This document shows positions 50,402 through 62,489 of a stretch of DNA of 64,000 nt, piece after piece (position 1 is the stretch's first letter; every line of letters starts with the position of its first letter). A program made the position numbers and the translations under genes. Below the pieces are notes generated by a model. The model had not been told where the DNA came from, did no database searches, and was given only the letters and a program-made list of their open reading frames with translations. Source of the DNA: Plantago major. Lineage: Eukaryota > Streptophyta > Magnoliopsida > Lamiales > Plantaginaceae. The stretch is from the NCBI GenBank assembly GCA_026545765.1, contig CM048840.1, positions 50,158,580 through 50,222,579 of the forward strand, written 5' to 3'.

Positions 50402-50965
50402 AAAAACTTCCTGCTTAAATTAGCGTTCGCTTTCATCCCTTTCGAACTCCACTATACTGAATAATTCTTTATACCATTTTCGCATGAATCAAGTATTCTT
50501 TATACCATTTTCGCATGAATCAAGTCAGCAACTGAGTCATTTGAAAAATTCTTGGAGACATTCGATCATAATCACCATACCGAGAACCGCTGAGAAATCA
50601 GGTAACTTCTTGACCTATATTTACAATTCCACAGTGTTATCTTCATTTCAGCTGTGAGGAATAACCATTTGAGCTATATTTCTTGAAGAATCAATGAATG
50701 AATTTAGTTGTTTCTGAGATTAATTATTCTATTGTATAATGTGTATCTTCTCCGTCAGTAATTTAGTGAGCTTGTTCTATTTTTGGAAACTTTGTTGTAC
50801 TTTCAAATTTGGGTTTAACCGTCTTAGAGAATCAAGAAATGTTTGTATGCACGTATGTGAAGGAAGTTTTGTTAGAATATGTGCTATTGGATGAAAGCTC
50901 ACTAAATTTAATGTTATTGTTTCTTATGCTGTCTTCTTATTTTAAATGAAGTGTTGGGAAGAAGA
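50402..50965. other. Intergenic region with 31-bp tandem repeat
   Basis: attctttataccattttcgc plus atgaatcaagt occurs twice in tandem at about 50463-50524. The rest is the presumed upstream flank of the CorA-like pseudogene. Confidence 0.6.
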
Positions 50966-51000
50966 ATGAGTATTCAATCTTCATTCCCTGAGACTCTTTG

Positions 51001-51136
51001 GATTGACGGAATATTGTGCGCGTTTGAGCTAAGGGATAGTCGGAAAAGAGGATCTGCTCATTTTTTTGGATTGACGGAATATTGTGCGCGTTTGAGCTAA
51101 GGGATAGTCGAAAAAGAGGACCTGCTCATTTTTTCC
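51001..51136. repeat. 68-bp tandem duplication in the CorA-like exon
   Basis: gattgacggaatattgtgcg begins at 51001 and again at 51069. The copies differ at a few bases. 68 is not a multiple of three, so the duplication destroys the frame. Confidence 0.9.
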
Positions 51137-51475
51137 TTTTAAAACGAAAATAAACTGCAATGTTTCGACGTCCAATTTTACTGATGCAGACTACAATGGC
51201 AGTCACAGATGGGTAGCTATCGACTGGGATAGGATTCATCAATTAGTAAGAAACATCAAAGTTGATGAAGTAACACCCATTGGCGTGGTGGATAGAAAGG
51301 AATCCGGTTTATGGTGGGGCCACTTTCTTGATTCACATGCTTATGTAGATTTTTGGATAAATTCTAGAGTCATACATTGGTTGTGTCCGCGATTCGGCAG
51401 ATATGAAAACATACCAATCAACAATGGCATGAAATATCTCAACTATGAGGTACAATCTAAACTATTATTAGAACT

Positions 51476-51496
51476 CTTCTTCTTCTTCTTCTTCTT

Positions 51497-51582
<86 letters not shown>
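51476..51582. repeat. Compound (TTC)n(TTA)n microsatellite
   Basis: Uninterrupted ttc repeats run to about 51525, then tta repeats to 51582, inside the first long intron of the CorA-like pseudogene. Confidence 0.95.
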
Positions 51583-53282
51583 GTCTTTTTCTTCCTGTTT
51601 CTTAATAAAAAAAGCAATCTTCTTGCACCAAAAACATGTCTCATCTCTCTTTCTGCTCTAACTCATGTTGCAACTGCCTGTCGAAAAATCATATGGCCTA
51701 GTATTTGAATTACTAGGCCACGCATACGGTTTTCAGGATGTAGAAGGGTGTTATGTCCCCATACCCATAAAAGTTAGATCTTGGCAGTCACCACATTTTC
51801 TTGTAAGTTTCGTTCATGCTGAGGGGTATGACCAAGACAACATCCACGTATTGGGCATTAAAGATGTTTAGGTGCGTTATTACGTACTTGAAACTTTTGA
51901 CTTGATTGTCCAATAGCTTAAATGATTTACTGATTTATCATTAATGTCACGTTTTGCTATGATTGTGATGTTTCATTTATTCCAATTATATATTTAATGA
52001 CTTCAATTTTATCGAATAGGACCACCTTTTTGGAGGTTGGTTTAATTACCCCTAACTATTGAGGAATTCATGGCACAACTGGCCACCGGCCTTGCTAGGC
52101 GGGAGGACCGGTAGGTAGGAGCTTTTTTATGTTAGAAAGTCTAGATGATACATGAATATGACTTCAATTTTATTTATGCTAGTTCAGGTCTTAGCTAATT
52201 GTGTAATATTTCTGAGTTCTCGTCTTTAGTAAAAAAAAATTCTTTGCCTAAGAATATTCCGAAAAGCAATAACTGGAGGGGCTGATAAAGTCGATGTGAT
52301 TTTTATGAATGCACGAAACCATGAGAATTTCAACATTCATGGCGATGAACTCAATAAAAGAGTCAAAAGCCTATCTAGACAGGTATGTATTGGTCAGTAT
52401 ATTATAGAAAATGCGCTGCATGTGAAAAAACTCATCTATTTCATTGTTATTGCAATATTTGGGAGATGTTGGTATGATGTTCAGGTTATAATAGTTCAGT
52501 TTCTTTTAGCTTAGTTTTACTATTCATGAATGCACTCTTCTTCTTATAAGTAGGACTATATATCCCTTGTTAACTAGGTGACTAGACCCAAAGGTCTCAT
52601 GCAGTTGCTAATTGATGGGGTGTAGAGGTATGTCTTTACAATCTGCATTTATAACTTCAGTCTCTCTGCTTCTTACAGGCCATCCAAGCAAAATGGTCCC
52701 TCCATGCCAGAAACAAGATAATGTCTGAGCTTCTTCGACACGTGACAGTACCTGCTGCCAGAACTTTACTGGCTGAGATAAGAAAAAGGCAGCAGTGATA
52801 TGGTAGAAGAGCAGGAGGCGGCCCACACCCGTTTGCTTAGTTTACAGGATAAAATTCAAAGCACTAACCATGAACACATCGAGGTTAGTATTACCTTTGA
52901 CATATCAAATATATTGATCTTTGGGTAGATTTTGAGCAATCTATTATTTCACGTATTTCAAGTTGAAGCTTGATCTTTAAATTGCAAATTGCAAGCTAAG
53001 AGCCTTACCGTGATACACAACTTGGCAGTGTATGGAGGATGCGGACTTCCACTTACGATAGTTGCAAGCTTAATGGGCTCGAGCCTGGGTGGACCCCCGG
53101 GTTCAAAGGACTCACCCTACGCGTTCCCACTGTTTGTTTTTTTTTTTTTTTTTCTAATAGGAGTATTTCTGGTAGCTGTCGGCATTTGGACTTGTGGTTT
53201 GAAAAGACCACGCAGAGACAAGGAGTCTCTTAGAATTGGGAGCCTGGAGCTCGGGAACCTTATAAAGCCGTTTCAGCATTAG

Positions 53283-54481
53283 GCATTCGCGGCCATAATT
53301 TGCGAGGGATTGCACTTGTGACACATAATGTACCAGATTTTAAATATTTGTAGTTAGTAGAACAATAGTGATCTCAATGTTTGTACGAAGCATAACATAC
53401 AAACTCCATGAACCCCTATTCGGGATCTAAATGTACGAACCCCTATTCGGGATCTTTTACGTCCATGAGGCGGATTTTGACACTGGAACTTGTTTCTTGT
53501 GTTTCTTTTTTATTTGAGTCTTCTAAGTGACCACCCTATAATAGGGATATATAATCGTGCAAATTGTAAGGAACTTAACGCTTGGAAGTTTGTGAAGCTC
53601 TTAGGATGCGTCTCTGTGGGCCACAGACTGTGGCTGTTTATTAAATAGTGATAGATTGGGAAGTGAGAAGACTTCTTGTGAATTAGATTTGTTTTTCCAT
53701 TTCAATTGTTTTCTTATTCATATGTGACATGTTTGTCTCCTCCTGCTGTATCCAATTTGTAGTAAAAGTAACAAACCTCGTAACAATTTTCTATGCTAGC
53801 ATCTAGGATTCTAGGATCTGTACTGATTCAATAGGGATTCAGTGGTTGACCGCACAGGACATTGAGTTTATTGTGTTTGTCAATTTGTTGGATTTTTTTA
53901 CATTGATATAATGTACAGAAAGAAATTTATCGGAGGAAATGAAGATATTCGTTCTGCCAGTGTGTGGACTGGTAGAGTAGAAATCTACGGAGCTGCTGTT
54001 GTTTCTAGCTTCTCCCGGTACTCACCTTTCCTTGATCTCTCTTCATATCAATTTCATCTGTTGACTGTAGTAAATTTTGTTTCTGGAAATTAAAGATCCT
54101 AGCTTGCTTAAATCCTTCTTGATTTTTTTTATGTGATAGTAAATAGTGATTGATTCACATTTGCTATAAGATTAGTCATTTCTCTCTGAGTTCTTAAGCT
54201 AGTACTGCTTTTACATTTCATACTAGCCAGATGTCTTGTTAAATTTTCTTGGGAAGTAAATGTCTGGTTTGTATTTTGTGTTCCGTGTTTTTTCCCTGGC
54301 AGGAGGTCTGTTCTATTGTGTAAGGCATCGGATTTTTTTCTTTCGAGAATGCTGCCGGCTCTTTCATGGCCTCGGTATCAAAACAGTTAACGTATGCTGA
54401 TAATTGGAGACTATTATATCGCTGATTTTCTTAGCTAGGTAGTTTATATTTTTAGATGGTTGCATTTTTTCTGTTGTTATG
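53283..54481. other. Spacer between CorA-like and ERECTA pseudogenes
   Basis: No exon was recognised. The phrase gaacccctattcgggatct is repeated in tandem near 53411-53453. Confidence 0.45.
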
Positions 54482-54507
54482 TTTTTTTTTTTTTTTTTTT
54501 TTTTTTT

Positions 54508-55846
54508 GTGTTAGGGATTTGTCGTATAACAATTTTTCCGGTGAGATCCCATTCAACGTTGGTTTTCTCCAGGTTGCCACATTGTAAGTCTCCACTTTCC
54601 TCCAACCTTCTTCAGTTACCTCAAAATATATGAAGCTGTGACTCTGATTTCCACTCCCTGAACAGGTCCTTGCAAAGTTACAGGTTTTCTGGTCCAATCC
54701 CATCGGTTATTGGCTTGATGCAAGCACTTGCAGTTCTGTAAGTACATTAATGCTTATGAAACGATATTTCCTTGGGCATATGAACGGTGTAGCTGACCTT
54801 AAATTTTATATCTGTTCATGATCCTTGTAAAGTTTCTTGCTTCCAGAGATCTTAGCTGCAACTTGTTGAGTGGAACAATCCCTCCCATACTTGGAAACCT
54901 TACGTACACTGAGAAACTGTAAGTATCTAAACTAGACAGTAATGTTAGAGGTATTTTCTATATTTACTTTTATTGACTTGTGACATTACTGTGCAGATAT
55001 CTTCATGGGAACAGGCTAACAGGATCTATTCCTCCTGAGCTGGGGAACATGACAAAACTCCACTACCTGTAATGATATTTCGTACACTGTCCATTAATTC
55101 TACTCTCCTCGTAAAATTTATTTTGATTTTTTTAAAAGCTTACCTTTGTTTTTGTTTTTCTGCCCAAGGAACTGAGTGATAATCTGCTAATGGGACATAT
55201 TCCGCCAGAACTTGGGAAGCTCAGACTTGTTTGACCTGTGCATTTTCACTTTGCATTCTTCTCCCTTATTGACACTGTGTGTCCAAATTTTTTATTTTCA
55301 TTTGCTCATACTGCATGCAGGAATGTTGCGAACAATCTCTTAGAGGGACCAATACCAAATAATCTCAGCTCTTGTACCAATCTGAATAGCCAGTGAAATA
55401 TTTGGCCTCTTTTAACCTTTTTCATTCTTTTCTACTATATGTTATTTATCATGTGGTTTATTGACAGTAATGTACATGGAAGGAAATCAATTAAATGGAT
55501 CCATTCCCCGAGGATTTCAGAAATTGGAAATGATGACCTACCTGTAAGTTCCTTATCATGGCCTTGCGAATCAGAGAAACTGTCTCTTAAACTTTGGTGA
55601 GTATATTTTAATCTTCTCTTAATTCACTCTTTAGGAACTTATCCTCCAACAATATAAATGGTCCTATTCCAATTGAGCTAGCACGCATTGGTAACATGGA
55701 ACACTTTGTAAGTGTACAAATTTGTTGAGCTACTGCTTTTGTTGTTTTTTTACGATACTGATTATTTCATAATTTTCATTGTTCAAACAGGGATCTCTCA
55801 AATAACAAAATCAATGGTTCTATGCTCTCTTCATTTAGCCTGGACA
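54508..55846 (+). pseudogene. Partial duplicate of ERECTA LRR exons
   Basis: Exons and introns here are nearly identical to 57573-58850 in the downstream ERECTA pseudogene, in the same order. Exon motifs include NNFSGEIPFNVGFLQVATL, FSGPIPSVIGLMQALAVL, GTIPPILGNLTYTEKL, LTGSIPPELGNMTKLHYL and LLEGPIPNNLSSCTNLN. It starts directly after a 26-T run (54482-54507) and stops within the exon at gttctatgctctcttcattt. Own lesions: a 2-nt loss near 55226 leads to a stop, and another frameshift lies near 55480. It retains sequence lost in the other copy (about 32 nt of the NVHGN repeat exon) and a Ser where the other has a stop. Introns are kept, so this is a DNA-level duplication. Confidence 0.9.
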
Positions 55847-56081
55847 CGATGGACTTAGTCCAGCCTGACAGCGCATACTATTTTAAGGAGGTTTTGACTT
55901 TATCTTATTTTAATAGTGTTCTTATCCTTAATTACACTACTATAATCAGCTCATTCTTTTGTCTTATCACTGTGGTTGGCACTTATCTGTATCGTATCTC
56001 AAGCACAAATCTTTCACTTTATTTGCTTTCTCTAATAAGATAAATTCTGAGATCTTTTTGATTACTTTTGTGGGTGAAAAG

Positions 56082-59000
56082 GTGCTACTTTGCTAGAAAT
56101 GAAGAAGTCATTTCGAGATGTGGACAATGTGCTGTATGACTGGACTAGCTCTCCTTCATCAGATTACTGTGTTTGGAGAGGCGTTTCTTGTGATAATGTC
56201 ACCTTCAATGTGGTTGCACTGTGAGTTTTCAGCCATTTACATACACTACGTGTCATAATTTAACTTGATTGGTATAAAAATTAAATCTTGGGTTATGGGT
56301 ACCAACTACCAATATTTGTCCTTGTCCTGATTTACTCGCCTGTGCATATGTTTGCAGTAACCTCTCCAGCTTGAATCCTGATGGGGAGATTTCTCCTGCA
56401 ATTTGACAAAATAAAGGCCTTCTTTCCATGTAATTCAAACTCTCTTAATTTTTTCATACATTCAACTCGTTACAATGTCTTCTTGCACCTTTGCTATCCT
56501 CGTGGAGGAGCTAACTTGGCATCTGTTATGTGTACATTATGATAACAGTGATTTACGGGGTAATAGGCTATCCGGACAGATCCCGGATGAGATAGGAGAT
56601 TGTTCTGCTCTGATAAGCTTGTAAGTGTACTCTTGAATCTATAAATTTTAGTTGCAGAATCTAATTATAATTATGCAGGTTAACAGTAAGTTTTTATCAT
56701 CATCAGGGATTTGTCATTCAATGAGCTCTATGGAGATATCCCATTTTCAATCTCCAAGCTGAAGCAACTTTAGAATTTGTAAGTCCAACCAAAAAGCTAT
56801 GCAATAAATTTGATAGTCAAGCCTGTTAATGATCCAATTCCTGTGTACAATATGAGTTGCTTCAAGTTCTAGTTGATCTCTCTATTCATTATTATATGCT
56901 ATTGGACAGGATTTTGAAGAACAACAATTTAATTGGCCCAATCCCCTCAACTCTGTCTCAGATTCCTAACCTGAAAGTTTTATGAGTATTATCGATATGG
57001 TTCCACTGTCTTTATATTAATGAACTTGGTAAAACCCCGGTTTTGAGCTGTCTTCAATGTCATTGCTGCAGGGATTTGGCTCAGAACAAGTTGAGTGGGG
57101 AAATACCTAGGCTTATCTATTGGAATGAAGTTCTGCAATATATGTACGTTCCTGTAATCTTTTAAGTTTAAATGTTATATTTTTTGCAGATCTTCTTTTG
57201 TTCTCAAGTGCTGGTTTGAGTACTTTCCAAGAGCTGATTTGTTTTTTCACTCTAGGGGTTTGCGGGGAAACAACCTGCAAGGTACACTTTCACCTGATAT
57301 GTGTCAGCTAACGGGGTTGTGGTACTTGTAAGTTTCCTATCATGTTCTCACTTTGGAGTTGCTCATCTTTATTATTTAGATGCTATGTACACTAATACCC
57401 GCCACCTGATATGTGTAGTGATGTTCGAAATAATAGCTTGAGTGGTTCAATTCCTGAAAACATTGGCAACTGCACTGCCTTCCAGGTTCTGTATGTACCT
57501 GAACCAACACCATGAGCTGAATTTGAAGTGAGACCTCAACCAGTTGCTGATAGTTTTATTTTCTTTTGATGTTAGGGATTTGTCGCATAACAATTTTTCC
57601 GGTGAGATCCCATTCAACATTGGTTTTCTCCAGGTTGCCACATTGTAAGTCTCCACTTTCCTCCAACCTTCTTCAGTTACCTCAAAATATATGAAGCTGT
57701 GACTCTGATTTCCACTCCCTGAACAGGTCCTTGCAAAGTTACAGGTTTTCTGGTCCAATCCCATAGGTTATTGGCTTGATGCAAGCACTTGCAGTTCTGT
57801 AAGTACATTAATGCTTATGAAACGATATTTCCTTGGGCGTTTGAACGGTGTAGCTGAACTTGAATTTTATATCTGTTCATGATCCTTGTAGCGTTTCTTG
57901 CTTCCAGAGATCTTAGGTGCAATTTGTTGAGTGGAACAATCCCTCCCATACTTGGAAACCTTACGTACACTGAGAAACTGTAAGTATCTAAACTTGACAG
58001 TAATGTTAGATGTCTTTTTTATATTTACTTTTATTGACTTGTGACATTACTGTGCAGATATGTTCATGGGAACAGGCTAACAGGATCTATTCCTCCTGAG
58101 CTGGGGAACATGACAAAGCACCACTACCTGTAATGATATTTCGTACACTATCCATTAATTCTACTCTCCTTGTAAAATTTATTTTGATTTTTTTAAAAGC
58201 TTACCTTTGTTTTTGTTTTTCTGCCCAGGGAACTGAGTGATAATCTGCTAACGGGACGTATTCCACCAGAATTTGGGAAGCTCACAGACTTGTTTGACCT
58301 GTGCGTTTTCACTTAGCATAGTTCTCCCTTATTGAAACTCTGTGTCCAAATTTTTTATTTTTATTTGCTCATATTGCATGTAGGAATTTTGCTAACAATC
58401 TCTTAGAGGGACCAATACCAAATAATCTCAGCTCTTATACCAATCTGAATAGCCTGTGAGATACTTAGCCTCTTTTAACCTTTTTCATTCTTTTCTACTA
58501 TATGTTATTTACCACGTGGTTTATTGACAGTAATGTACAGATTTCAGAAATTGGAAAGCATGACCTACCGGTAAGTTCCTTATCATGGCCTTGCGAATCA
58601 CAGAAACTGTCTCTTAAACTTTGGCGAGTATATTTTTAATCTTTCCTTAATTCACTCTTTAGGAACCTATCCTCCAACAATATAAATGGTCCTATTCCAA
58701 TTGAGCTAGCACGCATTGGTAACTTGGACACTTTGTAAGTGTACAATTTTGTTGAGCTACTGGTTTTTGTTGTTTTTTACGATACTGATTTTTTATTGTT
58801 CAAACAGGGATCTCTCAAATAACAAAATCAATGGTTCTATGCCCTCTTCTTTAGGCGATTTGGAACATCTCCTGAAAATGTGAGTAACCTATGAGTCGAT
58901 GCCATTCATTTCATGGATAATGTTTTACATCTTCATCTAACTTTCCTTTTCTGTCGTTTAAACAGGAACTTGAGCTACAATGAATTGACTGGCATCATAC

Positions 59001-60840
59001 CAGCCGACTTTGGCAACCTGAGAAGTGTCACAGAGATGTAAGAAATAAACTACATATCAACCATTGCAATTATGTTTGGAAGTTACCCTAATTGTGTCTG
59101 TTTTATCACAGAGACCTTTCACATAATCTTCTCTCCGGTCCGATTCCTCAGGAACTTGGTCAGCGGCAAACTGTTTTCTTGCTGTAAGAGCTTTCTCTAT
59201 GAACATATTCACAGGTGACCTTGTAATCATTCAATTAATTTGACCCTCTGAGCATTCACATGACAGGAAGCTGGAGTACAACAATTTATCTGGTGATGTG
59301 ATGTCGCTATCCAATTGCATAAGCCTTACAACACTGTAGGTGCACTACAAAAATTTATTAATTTGTGATGAATGGATGAGCAACAACTGTGAAATTAATA
59401 TTGCCATGTGATTGCAGGAATGTATCGTACAATAATCTTGAGCTGTTTATTCCAACAGGAAATAACTTCTCACGCTTTTCTCCAGACAGGTATATTTCAG
59501 ACTCCACAGTTACCTTCTTTCATTTTGAAACTTGATATCTCTATCTGACTTAACGACTTGTTTTTTCTTCTATTAGCTTCTTTGGGAATCTCGGTCTCTT
59601 TGGTTACTGGCTTGGCCCCTTCTTGCAGTTCGCCTCACACCACTGAATGAGGTGGTTGCTTGAACATGATCAGATTAATGAGTTTCTCAGGTATCTTTGG
59701 CCTTTTGTATCTGTGGTTTATCTTTGGTGATCGTGTTTCTTTTCCTTGTCTGCAGTTATATCTAAAGCTGCAATACTCGGAATAGCTTTGGGTGCATTGG
59801 TTATTCTTCTCATGATTCTGGTTACAGCTTGCCGGCCTCACAAGCCAGAACCATTCATGAGCGGACCACTTGAAAACCAGGTACCTTTTTTTGGTGTTAG
59901 ATATTTAGCATTCTTCGTTTATTTCATATATATTTTAGTAATCTGACTGTTTCATGTGTTCACCATTTCAGTAAGCTATTCGTCTCCAAAACTCGTTATC
60001 CTTCACATGAACATGGCACTTCATGTGTATGAAGATATCATGCGAATGACTGATAACTTGAATGAGAAGCATATTATTGGTTATGGAGCATCAAGCACAG
60101 TGTATAAATGTGTACTAAAAAACTGCAAGCCCGTGGCTGTTAAGAAACCCTATTCTCAATACCCAGAGTGTCTGAAAGAGTTCGAGACAGAATTGGCGAC
60201 TGCTGGAAGTATTAAACATCGCAACCTAGTCAGTCTCCAAGGATATTCCCTCTCTCCCAATGGAAATCTTCTATTCTACAATTATATGGAAAATGGCAGT
60301 CTCTGGGACCTTCTTCACGGTTTGTAAAATATGCCCATGTCGTTTTTTTATTTAGTGGTTCTTTTCTTATGCAGAAATGTGCTTTGCCTACTTTCTTGCT
60401 GCTCTCTAGGAACTATTACAAAGAAGAAAAAGCTTGACTGGGAAACTCGTTTACGAATAGCTCTGGCCTCTGCACAAGGACTTGCATATTTACACCATTG
60501 AACTGTAGCCCTTGCATAATCCTCCAGGATGTGAAATCATCCAATATCTTACTGGACAAGGACAATGAGGCACATCTCACAGATTTTGGCATTACAAAGA
60601 GCTTATGTGCGTCTAAGACTCATACCTCCACCTATATAATGGGAACAATTGGTTGCATCGATCCTGAATATGCTCGAACCTCCCGTCTTACAGAGAAGTC
60701 TGATGTTTATAGCTATGGCATTGTTGTTTTGGAATTGCTCACTGTAAGGAAAGCTGTGGATAATGAATGCAATCTCCATCATCTGGTTAGCATAACATTT
60801 AACACATTCTTTAATGGTCAACATGCTTCTGTCTTTCTCT

Positions 60841-60881
<41 letters not shown>

Positions 60882-61070
60882 TTGCTTTTTGTTGACTTGT
60901 AGATATTGACCAAGGCATCAAACAATGCGGTGATGGACGTGGTGGACCGTGGACCCTGTAATCTCCGAAACATGCAAAGATCTCGGTGAGGTCAAGAAAG
61001 TTTTCCAGCTCGCTCTTTTATGCACCAAGCGACAGCTGCAAAGATCTCAACTGTACCAGTACTACAGATA
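56082..61070 (+). pseudogene. ER: ERECTA receptor-like kinase pseudogene
   Basis: ERECTA is a plasma-membrane LRR receptor kinase that perceives EPF peptides and controls organ shape and stomata. The single-LRR-per-exon layout is kept: GATLLEMKKSFRDVDNVLYD, YCVWRGVSCDNVTFNVVAL, then about twenty 24-residue LRR exons, a transmembrane exon (AAILGIALGALVILLMILV, 59755-59880), and the kinase: GYGASSTVYKC loop, VAVKK, DVKSSNILLDKD, DFG (60582-60590), EYARTSRLTEKSDVYSYG. Lesions: no signal-peptide exon seen; TGA at 56404; TAG at 56771; lost donor at 56982; TAG at 57764; about 32 nt lost near 58541; broken frame around 59610; apparent 1-nt loss before the 59880 donor; TGA at 60499; HRD changed to LQD (60522-60530); frameshift near 60945. 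It cannot encode a receptor. Confidence 0.95.
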
Positions 61071-61404
61071 GATGCCATGGTTGAGTACAAGTTGAATGAG
61101 TACTGGGAAAGATCCTTATCTTCATCATAATAGCAACAATGTGGTTATGTTTCTTGGAATTGCATGTACAGAGCTTCCAGTACAACTTTTTTTGGAGATG
61201 AAATGTGAATGTATGATGAGATTCACTAATACAGAATGCATGGCACTCCTAACATGTATATATGGCCCATGTTGCTTGAGATTTGAGAGTTGTTTAATTT
61301 TGAGTTAGTGAAAAGCTACATGCAGTTATGTCTGTGTTTCTGGAAATGACCCTCACTTGAATTTCAACAGTTAATAAGCTGGATGATCCAAATGTTATAA
61401 AAAG
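61071..61404. other. 3' flank of the ERECTA pseudogene
   Basis: Probably former 3' UTR and flank. No separate gene was recognised. Confidence 0.4.
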
Positions 61405-62215
61405 CCTTTATTTACAAGGTGATTATGATTCTGTTTGGTAAAACTAGCTCAAGCGGATTGGGTAGCTGATAAGGTAGTTGATTTTTAAACGAGTGTTTAG
61501 TAAAATTAATTAGTTGATAAGCTAGTTGGTTTCTTAAATATTGAATGTAAAAACAAATCAGCTAGTATATTATTACTTTATAAGATTTTTTGACAAACTT
61601 GTCAGATCAGTTAGCTAGTGCCAAAGCAAATTCAATGTTGAAACCTCTTGGTGTTGGAGTATCTTAACGAGAGGTGAATCCAAGTATTCTTTAAACCCGT
61701 GCAAACTTTTAACTTGTTAGAAATTTTGATTTATAAGAGTATGGAGTATCTATAATTCCTATTTTTCCAAATGTATTAGCCAAAATCTCTTCAAACACAA
61801 CTGAGACACTTGTGGTGGGTGATATTATTATCCTTAACATTTTATTACAAAATAGATCGTGTTAAATGTAGAAAGTTTAATTTAATAAACAAGAAAAGGT
61901 AATTTTCCCAAATGCATTAAAAAAAAAAAAACGACTTTATTTGCAAGGTAATGATATTGAAAACCTTTTGGTCTCAGAGTATCTAAACTTGGGGCGGAGG
62001 CGAAATAATGATTTTTTTTTTAAAAACCCATCCAAATTTTGATTTTTAAGTTTATAAAATATATAATTCCTAGTACTTTTTTTAAGAATGTATTAGCAAA
62101 AATCGTTCAGGACACACTCGAGGCACACTCTTGGAGGAGAATTTTATGAGTACAAAAATAAATCGTGTTAAACGTAAAAAGTTGAATTTAATCATATGAA
62201 AAGGAAATGCATAGG
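61405..62215. repeat. Diverged tandem duplication, one unit holding a MITE
   Basis: Unit 1 (61405-61925, MITE included) and unit 2 (about 61932-62215) share tttatttacaaggt/tttatttgcaaggt, gttgaaacct/attgaaaacc, ctataattcctatt/tataattcctagt, aatagatcgtgttaaatgta/aaataaatcgtgttaaacgt and more. Substantial divergence indicates an old event. Confidence 0.7.
61432..61628. mobile_element. Small MITE of uncertain family
   Basis: About 197 bp with terminal inverted similarity (tgtttggtaaaactagct against inverted tgctttggcactagct) and internal tagctgataag motifs. It is absent from the matching position in the tandem unit at about 61945, which acts as an empty site. Confidence 0.5.
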
Positions 62216-62250
62216 CATAATTTCGCCCCTAATATAATTGTCAACATACT

Positions 62251-62489
62251 TGTTGGACTACAATGCTCAAGATAGTTGAAAGAATGTTTTCCGTAACTCT
62301 CTTCATTGATTTCCTTCAATCTTATACAAAGTTTACAGCGTTATTTTAGGCTAGAGTTTGGCTACAGCTATGACACTAATTTACAACAATATATGCTAAC
62401 CTAAGAATAGAAGATTATTCTTCTCAAAAAAAAAAAAAAAAGAATAGAAGATTATCAAATATTCTCACTAATATTTACATAATCTATCA
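62251..62489 (-). repeat. 3' LTR of the right-edge Copia element
   Basis: About 239 bp, tgttggactacaatg...taatctatca on the plus strand, ending just beyond the RNase H tail. It contains a duplicated agaatagaagattat around a poly(A) run. Boundaries are inferred from TG/CA ends. Confidence 0.6.

Larger units (their letters stand above)
50966..53282 (+). pseudogene. CorA-like Mg2+ transporter family pseudogene
   Basis: Resembles the plant CorA-like family (Arabidopsis At1g29820/At2g42950 type), membrane proteins related to CorA Mg2+ channels. Readable blocks: SIQSSFPETLWIDGILCAFE (from ATG 50966), HRWVAIDWDRIHQLV and GLWWGHFLDSHAYVDFW (to 51449), SYGLVFELLGHAYGF and HVLGIKDV (51674-51871), LTIEEFMAQLATGLARRED (to 52110), NARNHENFNIHGDELNKRV (52253-52382), KWSLHARNKIMSELLRHV (52679-52883), VIHNLAVYGGCGLPLTIVAS and SPYAFPLF, with two membrane segments (52996-53282). 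Lesions: a 68-bp frame-shifting tandem duplication at 51001, aa in place of the ag acceptor at 51672-51673, TAG at 51869, a frameshift in the 52020-52110 exon, and an extra base near 52788. The exon at 52996 also lacks a good in-phase acceptor. Confidence 0.85.

Noticed and set aside
51285..51605. Open frame ending in poly-Phe and poly-Leu
   Set aside because: The tail is the (TTC)n(TTA)n microsatellite of an intron after the GT donor at 51450.
55822..56043. 73-codon plus-strand frame with hydrophobic stretches
   Set aside because: It begins in the truncated ERECTA exon copy and runs into unique DNA past the breakpoint; not an ERECTA signal-peptide exon.
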